NCBI GenBank assembly: GCA_905182985.1
Contig: CAJJDN010000066.1
Span: forward strand, 339,076 to 403,075
Direction: 5' to 3'
Length of the DNA stretch: 64,000 bases
From: Paramecium sonneborni
Lineage: Eukaryota > Ciliophora > Oligohymenophorea > Peniculida > Parameciidae
Part shown: piece by piece, positions 11,101 to 22,522 of the stretch
Position numbering within the stretch: position 1 is the stretch's first letter
Layout of the letters: every line of letters starts with the position of its first letter
Translations under genes and position numbers: made by a program
Notes under the pieces: model-generated
What the model was told of the DNA's origin: nothing
Seen by the model: only the letters and a program-made list of their open reading frames with translations
Database searches by the model: none

Positions 11101-14100
11101 TATAATATGCTTAATATTTACAAAATAAATATTTTATCAAAAATGAAAATCAATTAGATAGGGATTTAATAGAAAATGAATTTTAATCAAATTAAAATGT
11201 ATAATTTGAAATTGCCTATGTTTAAAATAGAAGAACAAAACCTGCTTATATTGGAAATACATTAGAAAAGCCAAATTTAATTCTGAATCGTTAATTTGTT
11301 TAAGAAACAACAAATGCAGAAGATGAATTCTTATAAGATAATTAGGATGAAGATTCAGAAGAATAATGTCCATATGAATCTTGTGAAGGTGAAGAATGTG
11401 GTTAAATGGAATCAGAAGCTCCAAGAAGATTTAGATAAAAAGATAAGAAAAAATTAGATTCAAAGAAAAAATCAAAGGCAAAAGGTAAGAACAATACTAA
11501 TAATAAATTAAATCTAAAAAAAGAAATCGATGTCAGTAATCATATGAATTTTTTAAAAAGATCTGCTTAAGTATTAACAATTTAATAGGAAAAATCAAAT
11601 TAATATTAATTAACTTTTCCTGATTATATACAATAATTACAAATTGTTGTAATAAACGAAAAGAATGTTCAAAACAAAATAATTGGTTTTAAAACAATGG
11701 ATCCTTATAAAAAAGATATTACTCATAAATCGAAACTAGAAATAGGTAAATATTACTCTACTTACAGAGAATCAATTATTCTTAAAAAAGGAGAAGAAAT
11801 TTTATTACCTGATTGTGCAAATACTCAGTTTAAATTAATTAATTCATATGAAGAAGCTTGCTAAATAATGAAAAATATATCATAAAATATTGATGCCACA
11901 TAATTAGATTTATATTCAAATTGGAATAATAAGCATTTAGATGAAAAATTTAAACTCTATAATAATTATTAATCAGATGAATTTAATGTATTTTTATATT
12001 TTAAAGATCCTGCTTTCTTTGAAATATATATCTAAGATTATATTAGAAATAAAATAGAAAAATCATTCATGGATCACTTTTTATTAAAAAACAATTAATA
12101 TCTATAATAATAAGTATCTAGTGGTAAGTTTGCATAATTAAATGCTTTAGAACAAACATTTTTGTTTATATTTTTTAATGAAATAAGTTAAAATAATAGA
12201 TTATCAAATAGAATAAGAAATTGTTTGTTTGAGAAGTTTAAAAATTATGAAGTAAATTTAGCAGAAAGAAAGCAGAAATTTGATACAATAATAGGTGGAG
12301 AAGGTGAAGAAAAAGGTTTAGAATCAGAAAATGAGAATGATGAAAGAGATGGATGTGGAGGAGGTGGAGGAGATGCTAATTACGGTGGCGATGACTTTTA
12401 ACCTAATTATGATGATTGTGAATAAAATTATTGTGAAGAAATTAAATGTCGTGCAATGAAGTCATTCAAAAAAAGAGCTTATAAAGTATATGAAGATGAA
12501 TGTGAAATAGAATATGATTAGTATGGTGGATATAGAGATATGAGTATTCAACCATTCAAAAATGTTAAATAAACATCTGAATTTTGTGAATTACATTATA
12601 TAGATAACATCGAATTATAGAATCCTGATTTAACAACTTATAATGATTTTTATCATGATTTAGTTGAGCATTCTATAAATTATGGTGTAATTGAAAATCC
12701 TTTTGTTTCAACTAAATTTATTTATAATAATCTTGCTTAAAAACATGATTTATTAATTACAGCTGCTTTAATTGGATTACCATATGCTAATTAAGTATCA
12801 GTAGAATAAATTTATAATGAAAGAGATCTAAGAATTAAACCACAAACACCATGCATTTTATTAATGAAGGAATTAAAAGAAATACCAAAATAAATCAATA
12901 AATAAATCTTAGTTATTTAAAAATTTTATGATTAAAATAATAGATATATTAAAAAAGATGGAGATAATATAGAATTATAACCTTAAGAATATGAGATTAA
13001 AAAAGTTTATTAATGTGAAATAGTTATAACAAATTGTTCTTCAAAAAAACTAAATGTATTTTTATTACAAGAAATTCCTAATGGATCACTCCCAATGGAT
13101 ACAAATAATTATTCTAGTATTAATACAGTCAGTCTTTAACCTTATTAATCACGTACTTATCATTATTCATTTTATTTTCCAAATATTGGATGCTTTTCAG
13201 TTTATCCTGCTGTTGTTTCTACTGAAAAAGCAGTTATTGCTGTTGCTGAAGAATAAAAATTTGTTGTTGTCACTACTTCTTAGATTTTAAATAAGGAAAA
13301 CCTTATGGATATTATTTAAAAAGGTAGCAAAGATGATATTCTTGAATATTTAAGGAATAATAGTGGAGTTGATTTAAGTTAAATAAAAAAATATTTTAAA
13401 GATAGAAACTTTTATTTAAAATGTTGTGATATTCTCAGAGAGAAATTAGAATTAAAAGAAGAAATACTATAATATTGTTTTATTCATAATGATCTTGAAG
13501 GATTAAAAGATTACCTAGCATTATCAAATATTGAAAATTTACTTAAAGGAGAATTTGTTTATTTAAAAAACTCTTTTATTGAAATTAATTCTATAAGATT
13601 TTATGAATATTATCCTTTAATAACTAAAAGAGTTCATACATTAGCTAGAACTGATTAAGGAATTTTAAATGTTTAATTGAAATAAAAATATCAAGAATTT
13701 TTAAATTATCTTGTTATAAAATAAGATTTAACTACTGCTGATAAAATAATATTTTCATATTATTTATTACTATAATCAAGAATTAATGATGCAATTTAAA
13801 TCTATTAGAGTATCAATACATAATTTAAAGAAGATGATCCAATTTTATAATATGATTATTTAAGTGCTTATTTAGATTTGTATATTGGATATCCAAATTT
13901 TGATAGAGCAAGATCAATTTGTGAAAAATATCTTAGCTATCCAGTTATTGAATGGAGAAATCTCTTTTATGATTTAATGAATTTATTAGCTGAATTTGAT
14001 GGTGATGAAGATAGAAGTATATAAAAGAAAGAGGATGATTCACATTAAAAAAATTAGGATCAAGCAAATAAAGAAGAATAATTGTAATTTGTTGTTGAAA

Positions 14101-14791
14101 ATGAACAAATTAAAATTACATATGCTAATCTTAATAAAATATCTATTGAACATTATTTAATTGATTTAGAAGTAATATTCTCTAAAAATCCTTTTTTAAG
14201 TGATTAAAATTACAATAATTATACTTACATTAAACCAATATATTAATCAAAACGAGAATTATAATCAACTTCAACTTAATAAACTATGATTCTTGAATTT
14301 CCTGATCATTTGAAACATAAAAATCAAATTATCTAAATTAAAGGAGATACTAAAATTGTAAGTCATCATTACATTGAAACAAAATTATAAATAAACATAA
14401 CTGAAAATAGTGGTTAATTAAGAATATCAAATGAAGATGGTAAATACTTAGAAAAGATATATATAAAAACTTTTGTTAAAAAAAATGATGGTCAAAATAT
14501 ATTTTATAAGGATGGATATACTGATCTAAGAGGAAGATTTGATTATGCTACACTTGATTCATAATCTTTAGAAGAAGTCTCTAAGTTTGCTGTTTTAATA
14601 GTAAGTAATGATTTAGGTATAGTTAATTTTATATTTTAGGTTCCATGATCAAAGAGATCAATCCTCCTTCATAAGTGGGAACTTATGGAAAAGAAGTTAA
14701 ACTTCAATCAAAATTATGGACAGGCAAAGCATAAAAAGAATAAGAAAAATAAGAAGTTATCTATAAATAAAAGATATTAAGCAAAAAATGA
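8101..14791 (+). CDS. Very large (2,197-residue) conserved protein of unknown function
   Basis: The start is ATG 8101 and the stop TGA 14789-14791. Four introns (8454-8476, and others near 9056, 9776 and 14620) close the frame. The first 250 residues are acidic and include five 7-residue repeats (8631-8735). The segment encoded near 10015-10260 (FGAYVIEFIGSGLYAKAFVV, then AGHSLKIFDE and DERNEIMIPFS) resembles a beta-rich module I recall from large, roughly 2,000-residue, uncharacterised proteins of protists and bacteria; this is memory, not a search. A Gly-rich and acid-rich insert with cysteines follows near 12300-12450. The C-terminal third is helical, TPR-like in texture. No catalytic motif is visible. 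Confidence 0.85.
8631..8735 (+). repeat. Five tandem 21-bp units encoding a 7-residue repeat
   Basis: Five consecutive 21-base units start at 8631, 8652, 8673, 8694 and 8715 and differ at only a few positions. Each encodes a variant of EIDQQEQ inside the large protein's acidic N-terminal region. Divergence is mostly at the first two bases of the unit. Such in-frame minisatellites change in copy number without breaking the frame. Confidence 0.9.
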
Positions 14792-15222
14792 GTTTATTAG
14801 TTTTTTAAACATTAAACGAGAATATATTATACTTCTTAATTTATTATACATTTAGGATTAAGTATAGGATTAAATAAATTTATGTCAATACAAATAAATA
14901 AAATAGCAATCAAAGATTATTTAATTTTATCTATAAATTTAATTCTTGAGTACAATTACAATTTTTGATAGAATAAGTTTCACCTTATCATTAAAAAACT
15001 TTGAAAAACAAAATTATATAAATTATGATATCTAAATTTATACAATTATATTATTTCTCAAATCTTTGATACTTAAAACAATAAAATATAAGAATTAAAT
15101 CCTTTAAATCATTAAGTATAAATTATTTCTTCTATAAAACAAATATAAGTTTAAGATGATGATTCTATGACATCCTCAATTGTGATTATATTATTAAATT
15201 TATAAAATTATTGCAATATTGA
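14792..15222. other. Intergenic, AT-rich, no gene seen
   Basis: About 430 bases between the stop of the large protein and the next + gene. I see no frame with coding-like composition, no tRNA-like fold and no repeat. Confidence 0.5.
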
Positions 15223-15802
15223 ATGTAATAGCTACATCCTAAGCTAAGAGCCTCATCTGTATAAGAACAGGGAGAGCAGAAATCGAAATTTCCAAATATT
15301 CTCACTCCTACATTTGCTGATTGGAAAATTCCTAGTGATGTTAGGGCTCATCCAAAAATAAGCAGAAGAAACCCTCTTTTCAAATTTGGACTTATTCCAC
15401 CAAAAAAAGCAACAACACCTTCTTCATAAACCCATTAAAAACCTCAAGATTTTAGAGGACTCAAATCTGAAGAACAAAGTCAAAGGATTAAAGAAATCAT
15501 AGTTGAAGATAGAGTAAGCACAACAGAAACAAATAATCTTCATTAGTTTGAATCTGAAAAAAAATATCTTCAATTAAGAAACAGATCCGTAAGTGGACCC
15601 AAGCATTCTAATTAATTGGTAAGTAATTTTAATTATTAACCTTTAGTTAATCGAATGTAAATAATTATTTGATAATCAAAAGAAAGCTTTCGAAGAAATT
15701 CTAAAATAAAATAGTCTCTACAATAAGTATTATAAAATTATTGACAAAGAATAAAATATTACAAATTAGAAAATTATGCAAATTTTTAACTTATATAAAT
15801 GA
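15223..15802 (+). CDS. Hypothetical protein, 183 residues
   Basis: The start is ATG 15223 and the stop TGA 15800-15802. One 28-nt intron beginning with GTAAGTAATT (around 15620-15647) is removed. The N-terminal half is Pro-, Lys- and Ser-rich (FADWKIPSD, NPLFKFGLIPP). The C-terminal half is predicted helical and probably coiled coil (QLFDNQKKAFEEILKQ). Intron placement restoring the frame and the unbiased amino-acid composition support a real gene. No family is recognised. Confidence 0.7.
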
Positions 15803-15935
15803 TTATATATAACTTATTTATTTAGGAAAATTTCAAATATTTTATCAAATAAATTCTAAATTTAAACAAAAATTATATTATCATGCTTTTTTATAAACCA
15901 TCTATTATTTTGGTCTTTAATTCATTAAGTATTTA

Positions 15936-16220
15936 TCATATTAAATCTTCTAAAGATTGCATGTTCGTATATAACAACTCCGATAATTTCAAACAATTCA
16001 ATTAATTAGATTTTCCTTCACTAGATTTAAAATATTGTATTAATCTAAATTTTTAGTTACATTTTTTACATATAATAAATGTTGAAGCTATTAATGAAAA
16101 TGCTGAATCAATCTCAAGAAGAAATGTGTCAATAGTAAATCATTTTTTACCTTTAATACAAAAATTACAATATAAGAGTTTCTTATTAATATTATAATTA
16201 ATATAATAAAATATCATCAT
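15936..16220 (-). pseudogene. Zinc-ribbon-like frame interrupted by an in-frame TGA
   Basis: On the minus strand one frame runs from ATG at 16220 to TGA at 15938-15936. It has a first in-frame TGA at 16142-16140. Around that stop the frame encodes YCNFC, then ICKKC about 33 residues later, giving two Cys-x2-Cys pairs as in zinc ribbons. A hydrophobic stretch lies between them and an amphipathic C-terminal part follows. The frame stays coding-like after the second TGA as well. No GT-AG intron removes either TGA without breaking the frame. It may be a decayed gene, or a gene in which these TGAs are read through. Both positions would suit Trp. Confidence 0.4.
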
Positions 16221-16560
16221 CCATGTTCTTTATACTAAAAATAATTGAAATAATCTAAAATTAAAATTACTTTAAGCAACCTTTAATTAATATAGGAAAA
16301 CTCAATAGATTTTATAATCTGTCTTTTGTATCTTTTGAAGATTAATAAAGATGCTAAGCTTATAAATTAAATAATTTAGAGAATAATATTGAAATAATAG
16401 AATGAATTCTTAATTCAATTGTTTGATTAATATGTGAATCTAAAAAAGTGATTGAAAAAATATTTATATTATATATATTTTTTATTAGTAGATACATGGA
16501 ATAGATGTTTGTGAATGGATTTTGATGGGAATATTTTAAGTTATAAATGTATATAATTAA

Positions 16561-17185
16561 TCAGTACAGGCTTTGGGTGAATAAGCCTGGCTTTTGATAT
16601 TCTAAGTCGATTGCCTTCCTCGATTTATTATATTTACCATAATATTCCATGCAGGTAAAAGTAAATCTTTTAATTAAGATAAGAATAATACCTAATGCAA
16701 TTTCCAAACTTAGCAGTTCGCAAATACTCTTTAGAAATTCCAGTTTTAGTTAAATCATCAGCATATACGAAAATATCTGAACCATCTGAGTCCATTACAA
16801 TGAATCCATAATTTTTATTCTCATCAAAGAACTTCAAGAAGCCTGCACTTCTATTCTTTTTAGGAAGATCAAGCGCAAGTTCTTAAAGAAGCTGTGTAAC
16901 ACTAACTTAGGAGTCTTATATGAAGCGATTGCATTCTTATATGATTTGATCTCCATCAATATTACTTTCTTCTATTAATTATTGTTTGTACTATAATATT
17001 AATCATTAATTTAATACATTATTTCTAGGATAAGAAGAACTCTTCTTAATTTAGGGAGGTTTGTGTATTTGATCCATTTTAAATGTGTCATAATCAAGAT
17101 CATTTTCACTGATGTTAGTTGAGAAATCTTTGTATTCAGATCTCGAGGGCGACAACTACAAATCAATCAACTTCACAGGGAACAT
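16561..17185 (-). CDS. Cold-shock-domain nucleic-acid-binding protein
   Basis: The start is ATG 17185 and the stop TGA 16563-16561. Introns at 16991-17017 (27 nt) and 16667-16691 (25 nt) give 190 residues. After an unstructured N-terminus, residues about 95-150 read GFLKFFDENKNYGFIVM and DIFVYADD. This matches the RNP1-like (K-x-G-F-I) and RNP2-like (D-I-F-V) strands of the cold-shock fold, which binds single-stranded RNA or DNA. The C-terminus is short and basic (YYGKYNKSRKA). The Tyr in place of the usual first Gly or Phe of RNP1 is a mild deviation. The family call is fairly safe; the cellular role is unknown. Confidence 0.75.
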
Positions 17186-17288
17186 TAATAGACAAATAAT
17201 TAAAATATTTATGAATAATTTTATTTTACAAATCCTTGTACTTATATATATTTTTATATAAATATAAGATCTTTTCAATAGTTCTTCA

Positions 17289-19078
17289 TCAATTTTTAAT
17301 GATAATACTTAAAATGTTTTCTAAACTATCAACTAAAATAGTCTTATTGGTATTTAGAATATGACAAACTTTTAAATTCTCTGAATTAATTGAAACATTT
17401 TCAAAAATGACCTGCCATCCTCCAAATTATAAAATATAATTCAAGTAATAAACAGTATTGCATTAAATATATTTGGATGGTTTTCTTTTTTTTCGTATAA
17501 CTCTTTTATGATATAATTATTATTCATATATTATTTCCTTTTTTTACTTATCCCATACTTTTACAATAATGCTAAAAAAATTCCTTTTCAGATAAAGTAA
17601 TCTCATTAAAACTTTCAATTTAACTCCGATGGGTCTATCTTTTATTCCTAAATATGATAACAATTCTCACTAATAATTTCATTTCTGATAATGCAATTTT
17701 CTTTATATCTCTCATAATCATCCAAATCTAATTCTTTTATGTAAGTACTCAAATCGAAAATTTAAGTAAATAAATAGTATAATAATTAGTTATCAGCATA
17801 ATGCATAAAAGATTTATGTAGACCAAAAGTTTTAGTGAAATCATAATAATCAAATTAATATAATACTTAAGCTTTGATCTTAATGTGTGACTTTTTTTGA
17901 AAAGGATTAGAATTATTTTTAAGATTGATTAATAATATTTATCATTTACTAGAACAGATTCCTTTTCATATTCATCATGAAAGTATGAATCAAAAAATAA
18001 ATCTAATGAGCTTGAATCAAATTCTAAATCAATCTATCCCTAATCTTACTAACGAATAATAATTAATCTAAGTATGAATTAGTCAATAGTGACTACCAAA
18101 ATTAAGCATTCTTCTTCAAAAATCCATTATTTTTGATATTTATTTAAAAGACTAGATGTTAGATGAGAAAGTTTAATTTAATCTGGATCTAATTCAAAAA
18201 AGGAAAAATTAGATGTTAAACAAATTTATTGAATGAATTAATACACTTTAATGGACATGTATCTGGTGGTACTGATCTTAATTCTGTTACTTAAAAGAAA
18301 TAATTCTTTTATTTAAATATATTACATTATCAAGTGCATTCATATCAAAATTTTCAAAATTATCAGCATCCAATTAAATTATTAGATGATTTCCATGAAT
18401 TGTGCATTAAATATCATATGAATTATTATCAAACATAACATTTTTAATTAAAGTAATATAATTCTATAATAAAATACTAGATCCTTTCCTTAATCAAGTT
18501 CTTTATAAATTAATCATAAATTATAATAGATAATTATGATTTCAATATTGTCATTAAAGAATTACTGAGATTAATATAAGGACTTTTACAACTAATTTAA
18601 AACATTTATTATAATTAAATTAGCAATAATGAATTCTGTCTAAGTTGAGATGAGTAATAATTAAAAATAATTAAGTTTGTTGATTCAAATAATACTTGAG
18701 GTTGAATTAGGCCAGTTTCTTAAATGATCAATTAAATTGGAATTGAATAATAAAACAGTCAAAGTGTTTAAGACTTGGGTAATGAGAATAATACTTGGAG
18801 AGTTCTTAACTATATATAGAAATTTAAATTAAATCCAATATGTCTCCTATCAGAATTATAAAAAAAGGAATCACCTTCTTCACTATGGAATATAATTATC
18901 TATATAAGAACAAAACCAAATTTCTATTTGTTGGATGTAACGAAAATTTATGTACTATTTCATTATTGAGATATCTATGTAAGAGAAAGTCATTCATAAA
19001 TTCAATTAGGTACGTATAGTTTGAGTTTAATTGATAAATATATATATTTAATATATAGTAAATATATGCAAAATCCAT
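17289..19078 (-). CDS. Hypothetical protein, splice structure partly unresolved
   Basis: The 3' half is well supported. From about 18470 down to TGA at 17291-17289, introns of 28 nt (GTAACAGAATTAAG...), 26 nt (GTCACACATTAAG...) and 23 nt (GTGAGAATTG...) join acidic, coding-like exons. The last of these encodes a basic segment and a conserved-looking FGGWQVIFENVSI near the C-terminus. Upstream, an ATG at 19078 opens a frame reading MDFAYIYYILN, but between about 18470 and 18790 I could not find GT-AG introns joining it to the rest. Every frame there meets a TGA. Either the true start is inside, near 18480, or the gene is damaged. No family is recognised. Confidence 0.4.
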
Positions 19079-19098
19079 TACAATAGTTCCTCACTATT

Positions 19099-20262
19099 AT
19101 GGCCTCAAGAGAAGAAGTCATCTTTATGATTCGCATTCTTACTCATTAATGTATTGAAGATGGTAAAAATCTTAAAGAATATCAATTTGAAATCATTAGA
19201 GGTGAGAAAAAAAGAGAAGAACTAGAAAATTAAGTGTAATAGACATATATTATATATTATGATAGTTATTCCATCATTAATGAATCTATACATAGAAAAA
19301 TATTCCTACCAAAAGTTGTCTAAAAGTTCAACAAAATATAAACATATTATTCCAATAAAACTAAAGTAAAATTGATGGAATTATTATTAGGTTTACTTTC
19401 CAAAATAAGGATAATAAATTGGATAGGAAAATATTATTTAACCAAATCTTAGGAATGTTATTATAAGCATGTAACATGAAGATTTAGTTTCAATTCTTAA
19501 ATACTTAAGTAACATGTAGAAAATGAGAATGAAGATAGAACTCAATCGGGCATAGTATATGGATAAGTAATATATAAAAGGCTATGCTTTATTCTAGAGA
19601 AGAGAGATGCAATCGTAATGACAAGTTCTTTTCTGAACCTCTGCTTATGGGAAATTTCGGTATGAATTACATCAATAAATTGCATCAAAAATATTATTTT
19701 TTAGCATCATAAAGAAATTGGAAAAATGTTTATGATGTTCTTATTTTAGATGATAATACTAAACAATTGTATTTATAAGGAGCAGGTTAATCATTATTTT
19801 TATTTAGGTTTTAAAAGTGTTATTGCAAGTATTAATAAATAAAAGAAGTCTAATGACACTCCTTAAGTTTATATACCAATTGAAACAACCTAAGAAATTA
19901 TTACTACTCGTTATGAAAAATTATTCAAAGATCTTATGGATATGAACTACCATGTTTCAAAATCTATTATAAAATATAATGAAGTACATCAACGTAGAAA
20001 AAAGAATAAAGAATCATAAAATAGAATTAAAATAACTACTACTAGACATTCTTAGTAGGTTAAAATACTTAATTTAAGTGACTTTGCTAAATTTTCTGCT
20101 CCATCATCTAGGTATTGTAAAACACGATAACTTAAAACATAATTGTCATGTCTCTAATCTCCATCTGAACCACAAATCAAATAATATGAATTTCTTTTAA
20201 GTTTACGACAACCTGTTAATTCAGGTCGCTTGATTAATAAATGCATTAATTAAAATTCATGA
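19099..20262 (+). CDS. Hypothetical basic protein, about 351-361 residues
   Basis: The start is ATG 19099 and the stop TGA 20260-20262. Introns of 25 nt (19366-19390), 31 nt (GTAATATATAAAAGG...) and 22 nt close the frame. A further 30-nt segment at 19236-19265 is GT-AG bounded and a multiple of three, so it may be intron or coding. The protein is Lys-, Gln- and Asn-rich. It has a helical N-terminal half (HEDLVSILKYLSNMQKMRM) and a Ser/Thr/Arg-rich disordered tail. I recognise no domain. Its TGA overlaps the ATG of the following gene in the sequence ATGA. Confidence 0.7.
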
Positions 20263-21256
20263 AATACTTTAAGGAAGCATCATTCTCATTCAAATAAAAA
20301 TTTGCCTACTCACCAGAAGAATAAGCTATCAAACTCTTTGATCAAGCATATCATTATGAAAACTCAATTCTTCCTATCAATCTTCTTGATCAGATTGCTG
20401 AATTGAGTTTCCAAATGTATTTATTTATTATTTAAAGTTTCTTTAGCGATCATTATCCAAAAATTATCAATTAAATTGTTTTATAACTATCTACAATTGG
20501 AATCACTGCAAATGTCATTCTTAAAGTATCATATTTCTAATTTATTTCCTATAGACACTATTAATTACAGATTATCTCTTAAAGTATGGATGTTCAGGTA
20601 TAATCGATGATTTGAAGGTTAGAATTTACATGTTTAGAAATTATCAGGAATTTAAAATTGATTTCTAGGACCCAATATATGTTACAAGTAAGATTTTTTA
20701 ATATTTAAAAGTTCGATAAAAAGCAGGAAACATTGCAAACCAATTAACTAATAGAAAGCTTTTGTATAAGGAAAAAGAAATAGCTAAATAAATCAAACTA
20801 AAAATTTAAATTAACAAACAAAAGACATAATCATTAAGCAATTAAAATAACAAATAAACTACAACAACCTTAGATGACATTTTAGAAAACTATCTTTTTA
20901 AATATATGGATAAATTTAATGATAAATTGGAAAGTTGGGGAGATTAGATAAATGATAAATTAGATCAAATAATTGACAATATTACAATTAATGCAGCATA
21001 TGAAAGAGATGAAAATGGGTATTACTTTCCAGACTCATGTATGGATGAAATTACTATAACAAATAAATCAAATGAAACTTAAAGTTAATAATAAAAATCT
21101 AATGCTGTCTAAGAATAGACATAAAATGTTTAAATTATAAAAAACTCACAGAGTAAAAATTTATGTAATCATAATATTAATAAGGTAGTGGAATTCGAAG
21201 ACGAAAATATTATCCCTTAATAATAAAAGAAGCAAGAGATTAATTTACTAGATTGA
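20259..21256 (+). CDS. Hypothetical protein, 325 residues, Gln/Asn-rich C-terminus
   Basis: The start is ATG 20259, overlapping the previous stop by ATGA, and the stop is TGA 21254-21256. One 20-nt intron near 20601 is removed. The N-terminus is clean and coding-like (MKYFKEASFSFKQKFAYSPEE). Residues 1-110 are helical, with a hydrophobic stretch LQLSTIGITANVILKVSYF. Then come a basic region rich in Gln and Lys, a helical segment around YLFKYMDKFNDKLESWGDQI and a polar Gln/Asn tail. The family is not recognised. Position and composition suggest it may function with its upstream partner, but nothing shows this directly. Confidence 0.72.
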
Positions 21257-21859
21257 TTATACTATAAAATAATTTTATCAAAATAATGAGTTCTATTTAA
21301 AGAATTTAATCAATAATAAAATAAATTATTCTAATTATTAAATTCAAAATGTTTTATTATAAAACTTACAAAAAAATATTACAAATAATTAATTCTCAAA
21401 TTATTATTTTTGCCATTCTTCAATTATTTTCTTGAAAAAGATTTTTCATCAGCATTCAATATACTAAGAGTCTACTTCTATGTGGTTTAAAATAAGGTAT
21501 TCATTCATACATATTATTCATATTTTTACTATTTTATAAATGATATTTAATTTTTAGATTCTATTATCATAATTAAAAATATACTTTGAAACTAATTTAT
21601 ATATTATAAAAAAATATGATATTTGTATAGATACATTAATCAATTCTTTGAAATTGTATTCTAATTATGAATTATAATAAAATAGTTAGAAAGCTTATCT
21701 TTATTGTTTATTTGGTACCATAATGATGAGATTAAGTAATAAAAGAAGTTTTTTGATGGTTTATTTACTCCATTTCATATTATTTAATTAAACTTTTCGT
21801 AATGTTATTACTATACTTATAATATTAATGATATAAAGTATATAAATTTATATGTTAAT
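21257..21859. other. Gene-free stretch between convergent genes
   Basis: About 600 bases lie between the stop of the upstream + gene and the stop of the next minus-strand gene. It is strongly AT-rich, with several poly-A and poly-T runs and TGAs in all frames. I see no supported gene or RNA. Confidence 0.45.
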
Positions 21860-22318
21860 TCAAATAAAACTAGATACTTGTGTCTTATCTGTATTTTAGA
21901 AATTCTTCCAATTATGGTATTCTAGAGAAAGTTCGAGAATTTAAGTATAGAATTGTTAAAACTTATTAGCTATTTCTTCAATTAGTAACTCTTCTCTTAT
22001 TAATTCTTCAATTTCAAAAGCTATTTTTTCCATATACCCAATAATGATTCCTGTTGTTATTTCAGAGAAAGAAAGAGCATTTTTTTATTTTTATAGTATG
22101 TTTTGAATCAATCTCTTAAATTCTAGGATTTATTGTGTTCTTTCACAGTGAATTAACTTATTCAATTTCTTTTCAACCTTCACCCACAATTATAGTATCT
22201 TTGCCTAAAGATCAGGCAGTGTAGCAGGTTTTGAATTGTAATTCTCATTTTCAACTTTGATAAGACGAATCAAAGACTTAGGTTGTTTTGTAATTGGTTT
22301 TGTTATACAAAGACCCAT
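21860..22318 (-). CDS. N-myristoylation-type helical protein, 152 residues
   Basis: The start is ATG 22318 and the stop TGA 21862-21860, a single exon of 153 codons. The N-terminus MGLCITKP has Gly2 and Cys4, the classic dual myristoyl/palmitoyl signal for membrane anchoring. The rest is almost wholly helical and charged (KVEKKLNKLIHCERTQQ, FEIEELIREELLIEEIANKF), with heptad spacing suggesting a coiled coil. No enzyme motif is present. It is probably a membrane-tethered adaptor or structural protein of the cortex; the localisation is inferred from the N-terminal signal only. Confidence 0.8.
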
Positions 22319-22522
22319 AATAATTAGATATTTAAATAATAATACATAATCTTTCTATAATGAGTGACTTTTAATACGAGAAATTAAATCTTTTTTTTGT
22401 ATAATTTAATTATCAAATTAAAATATCGAACATGAATAATTAATATAAATATGATCATTTAGATTGTTGAATATAAACTTTATATTTTGAATGTATCTAA
22501 AGAGAAAATCAAAACTTATCAA

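Noticed and set aside
11137..11424. Minus-strand 95-codon open frame
   Set aside because: It is antisense to the large protein; His/Leu-rich composition results from Asn/Gln codons on the other strand.
13054..13290. + strand 78-codon open frame inside the large protein gene
   Set aside because: It is out of frame with the continuous 2,197-residue protein and consists of Leu/Ile/Phe shadow sequence.
17440..17580. Alternative acidic frame (ESFNEITLSEKEFF) in the 17.3-19.1 kb gene
   Set aside because: The frame continuing to the basic KPSKYIQCNTVYYLNYIL and the final stop is joined by a clean 23-nt intron. The alternative cannot be connected to any exon.
18631..19050. + strand frames around 18631-19050
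   Set aside because: They contain TGAs not removable by introns and do not join the + gene that starts cleanly at 19099.
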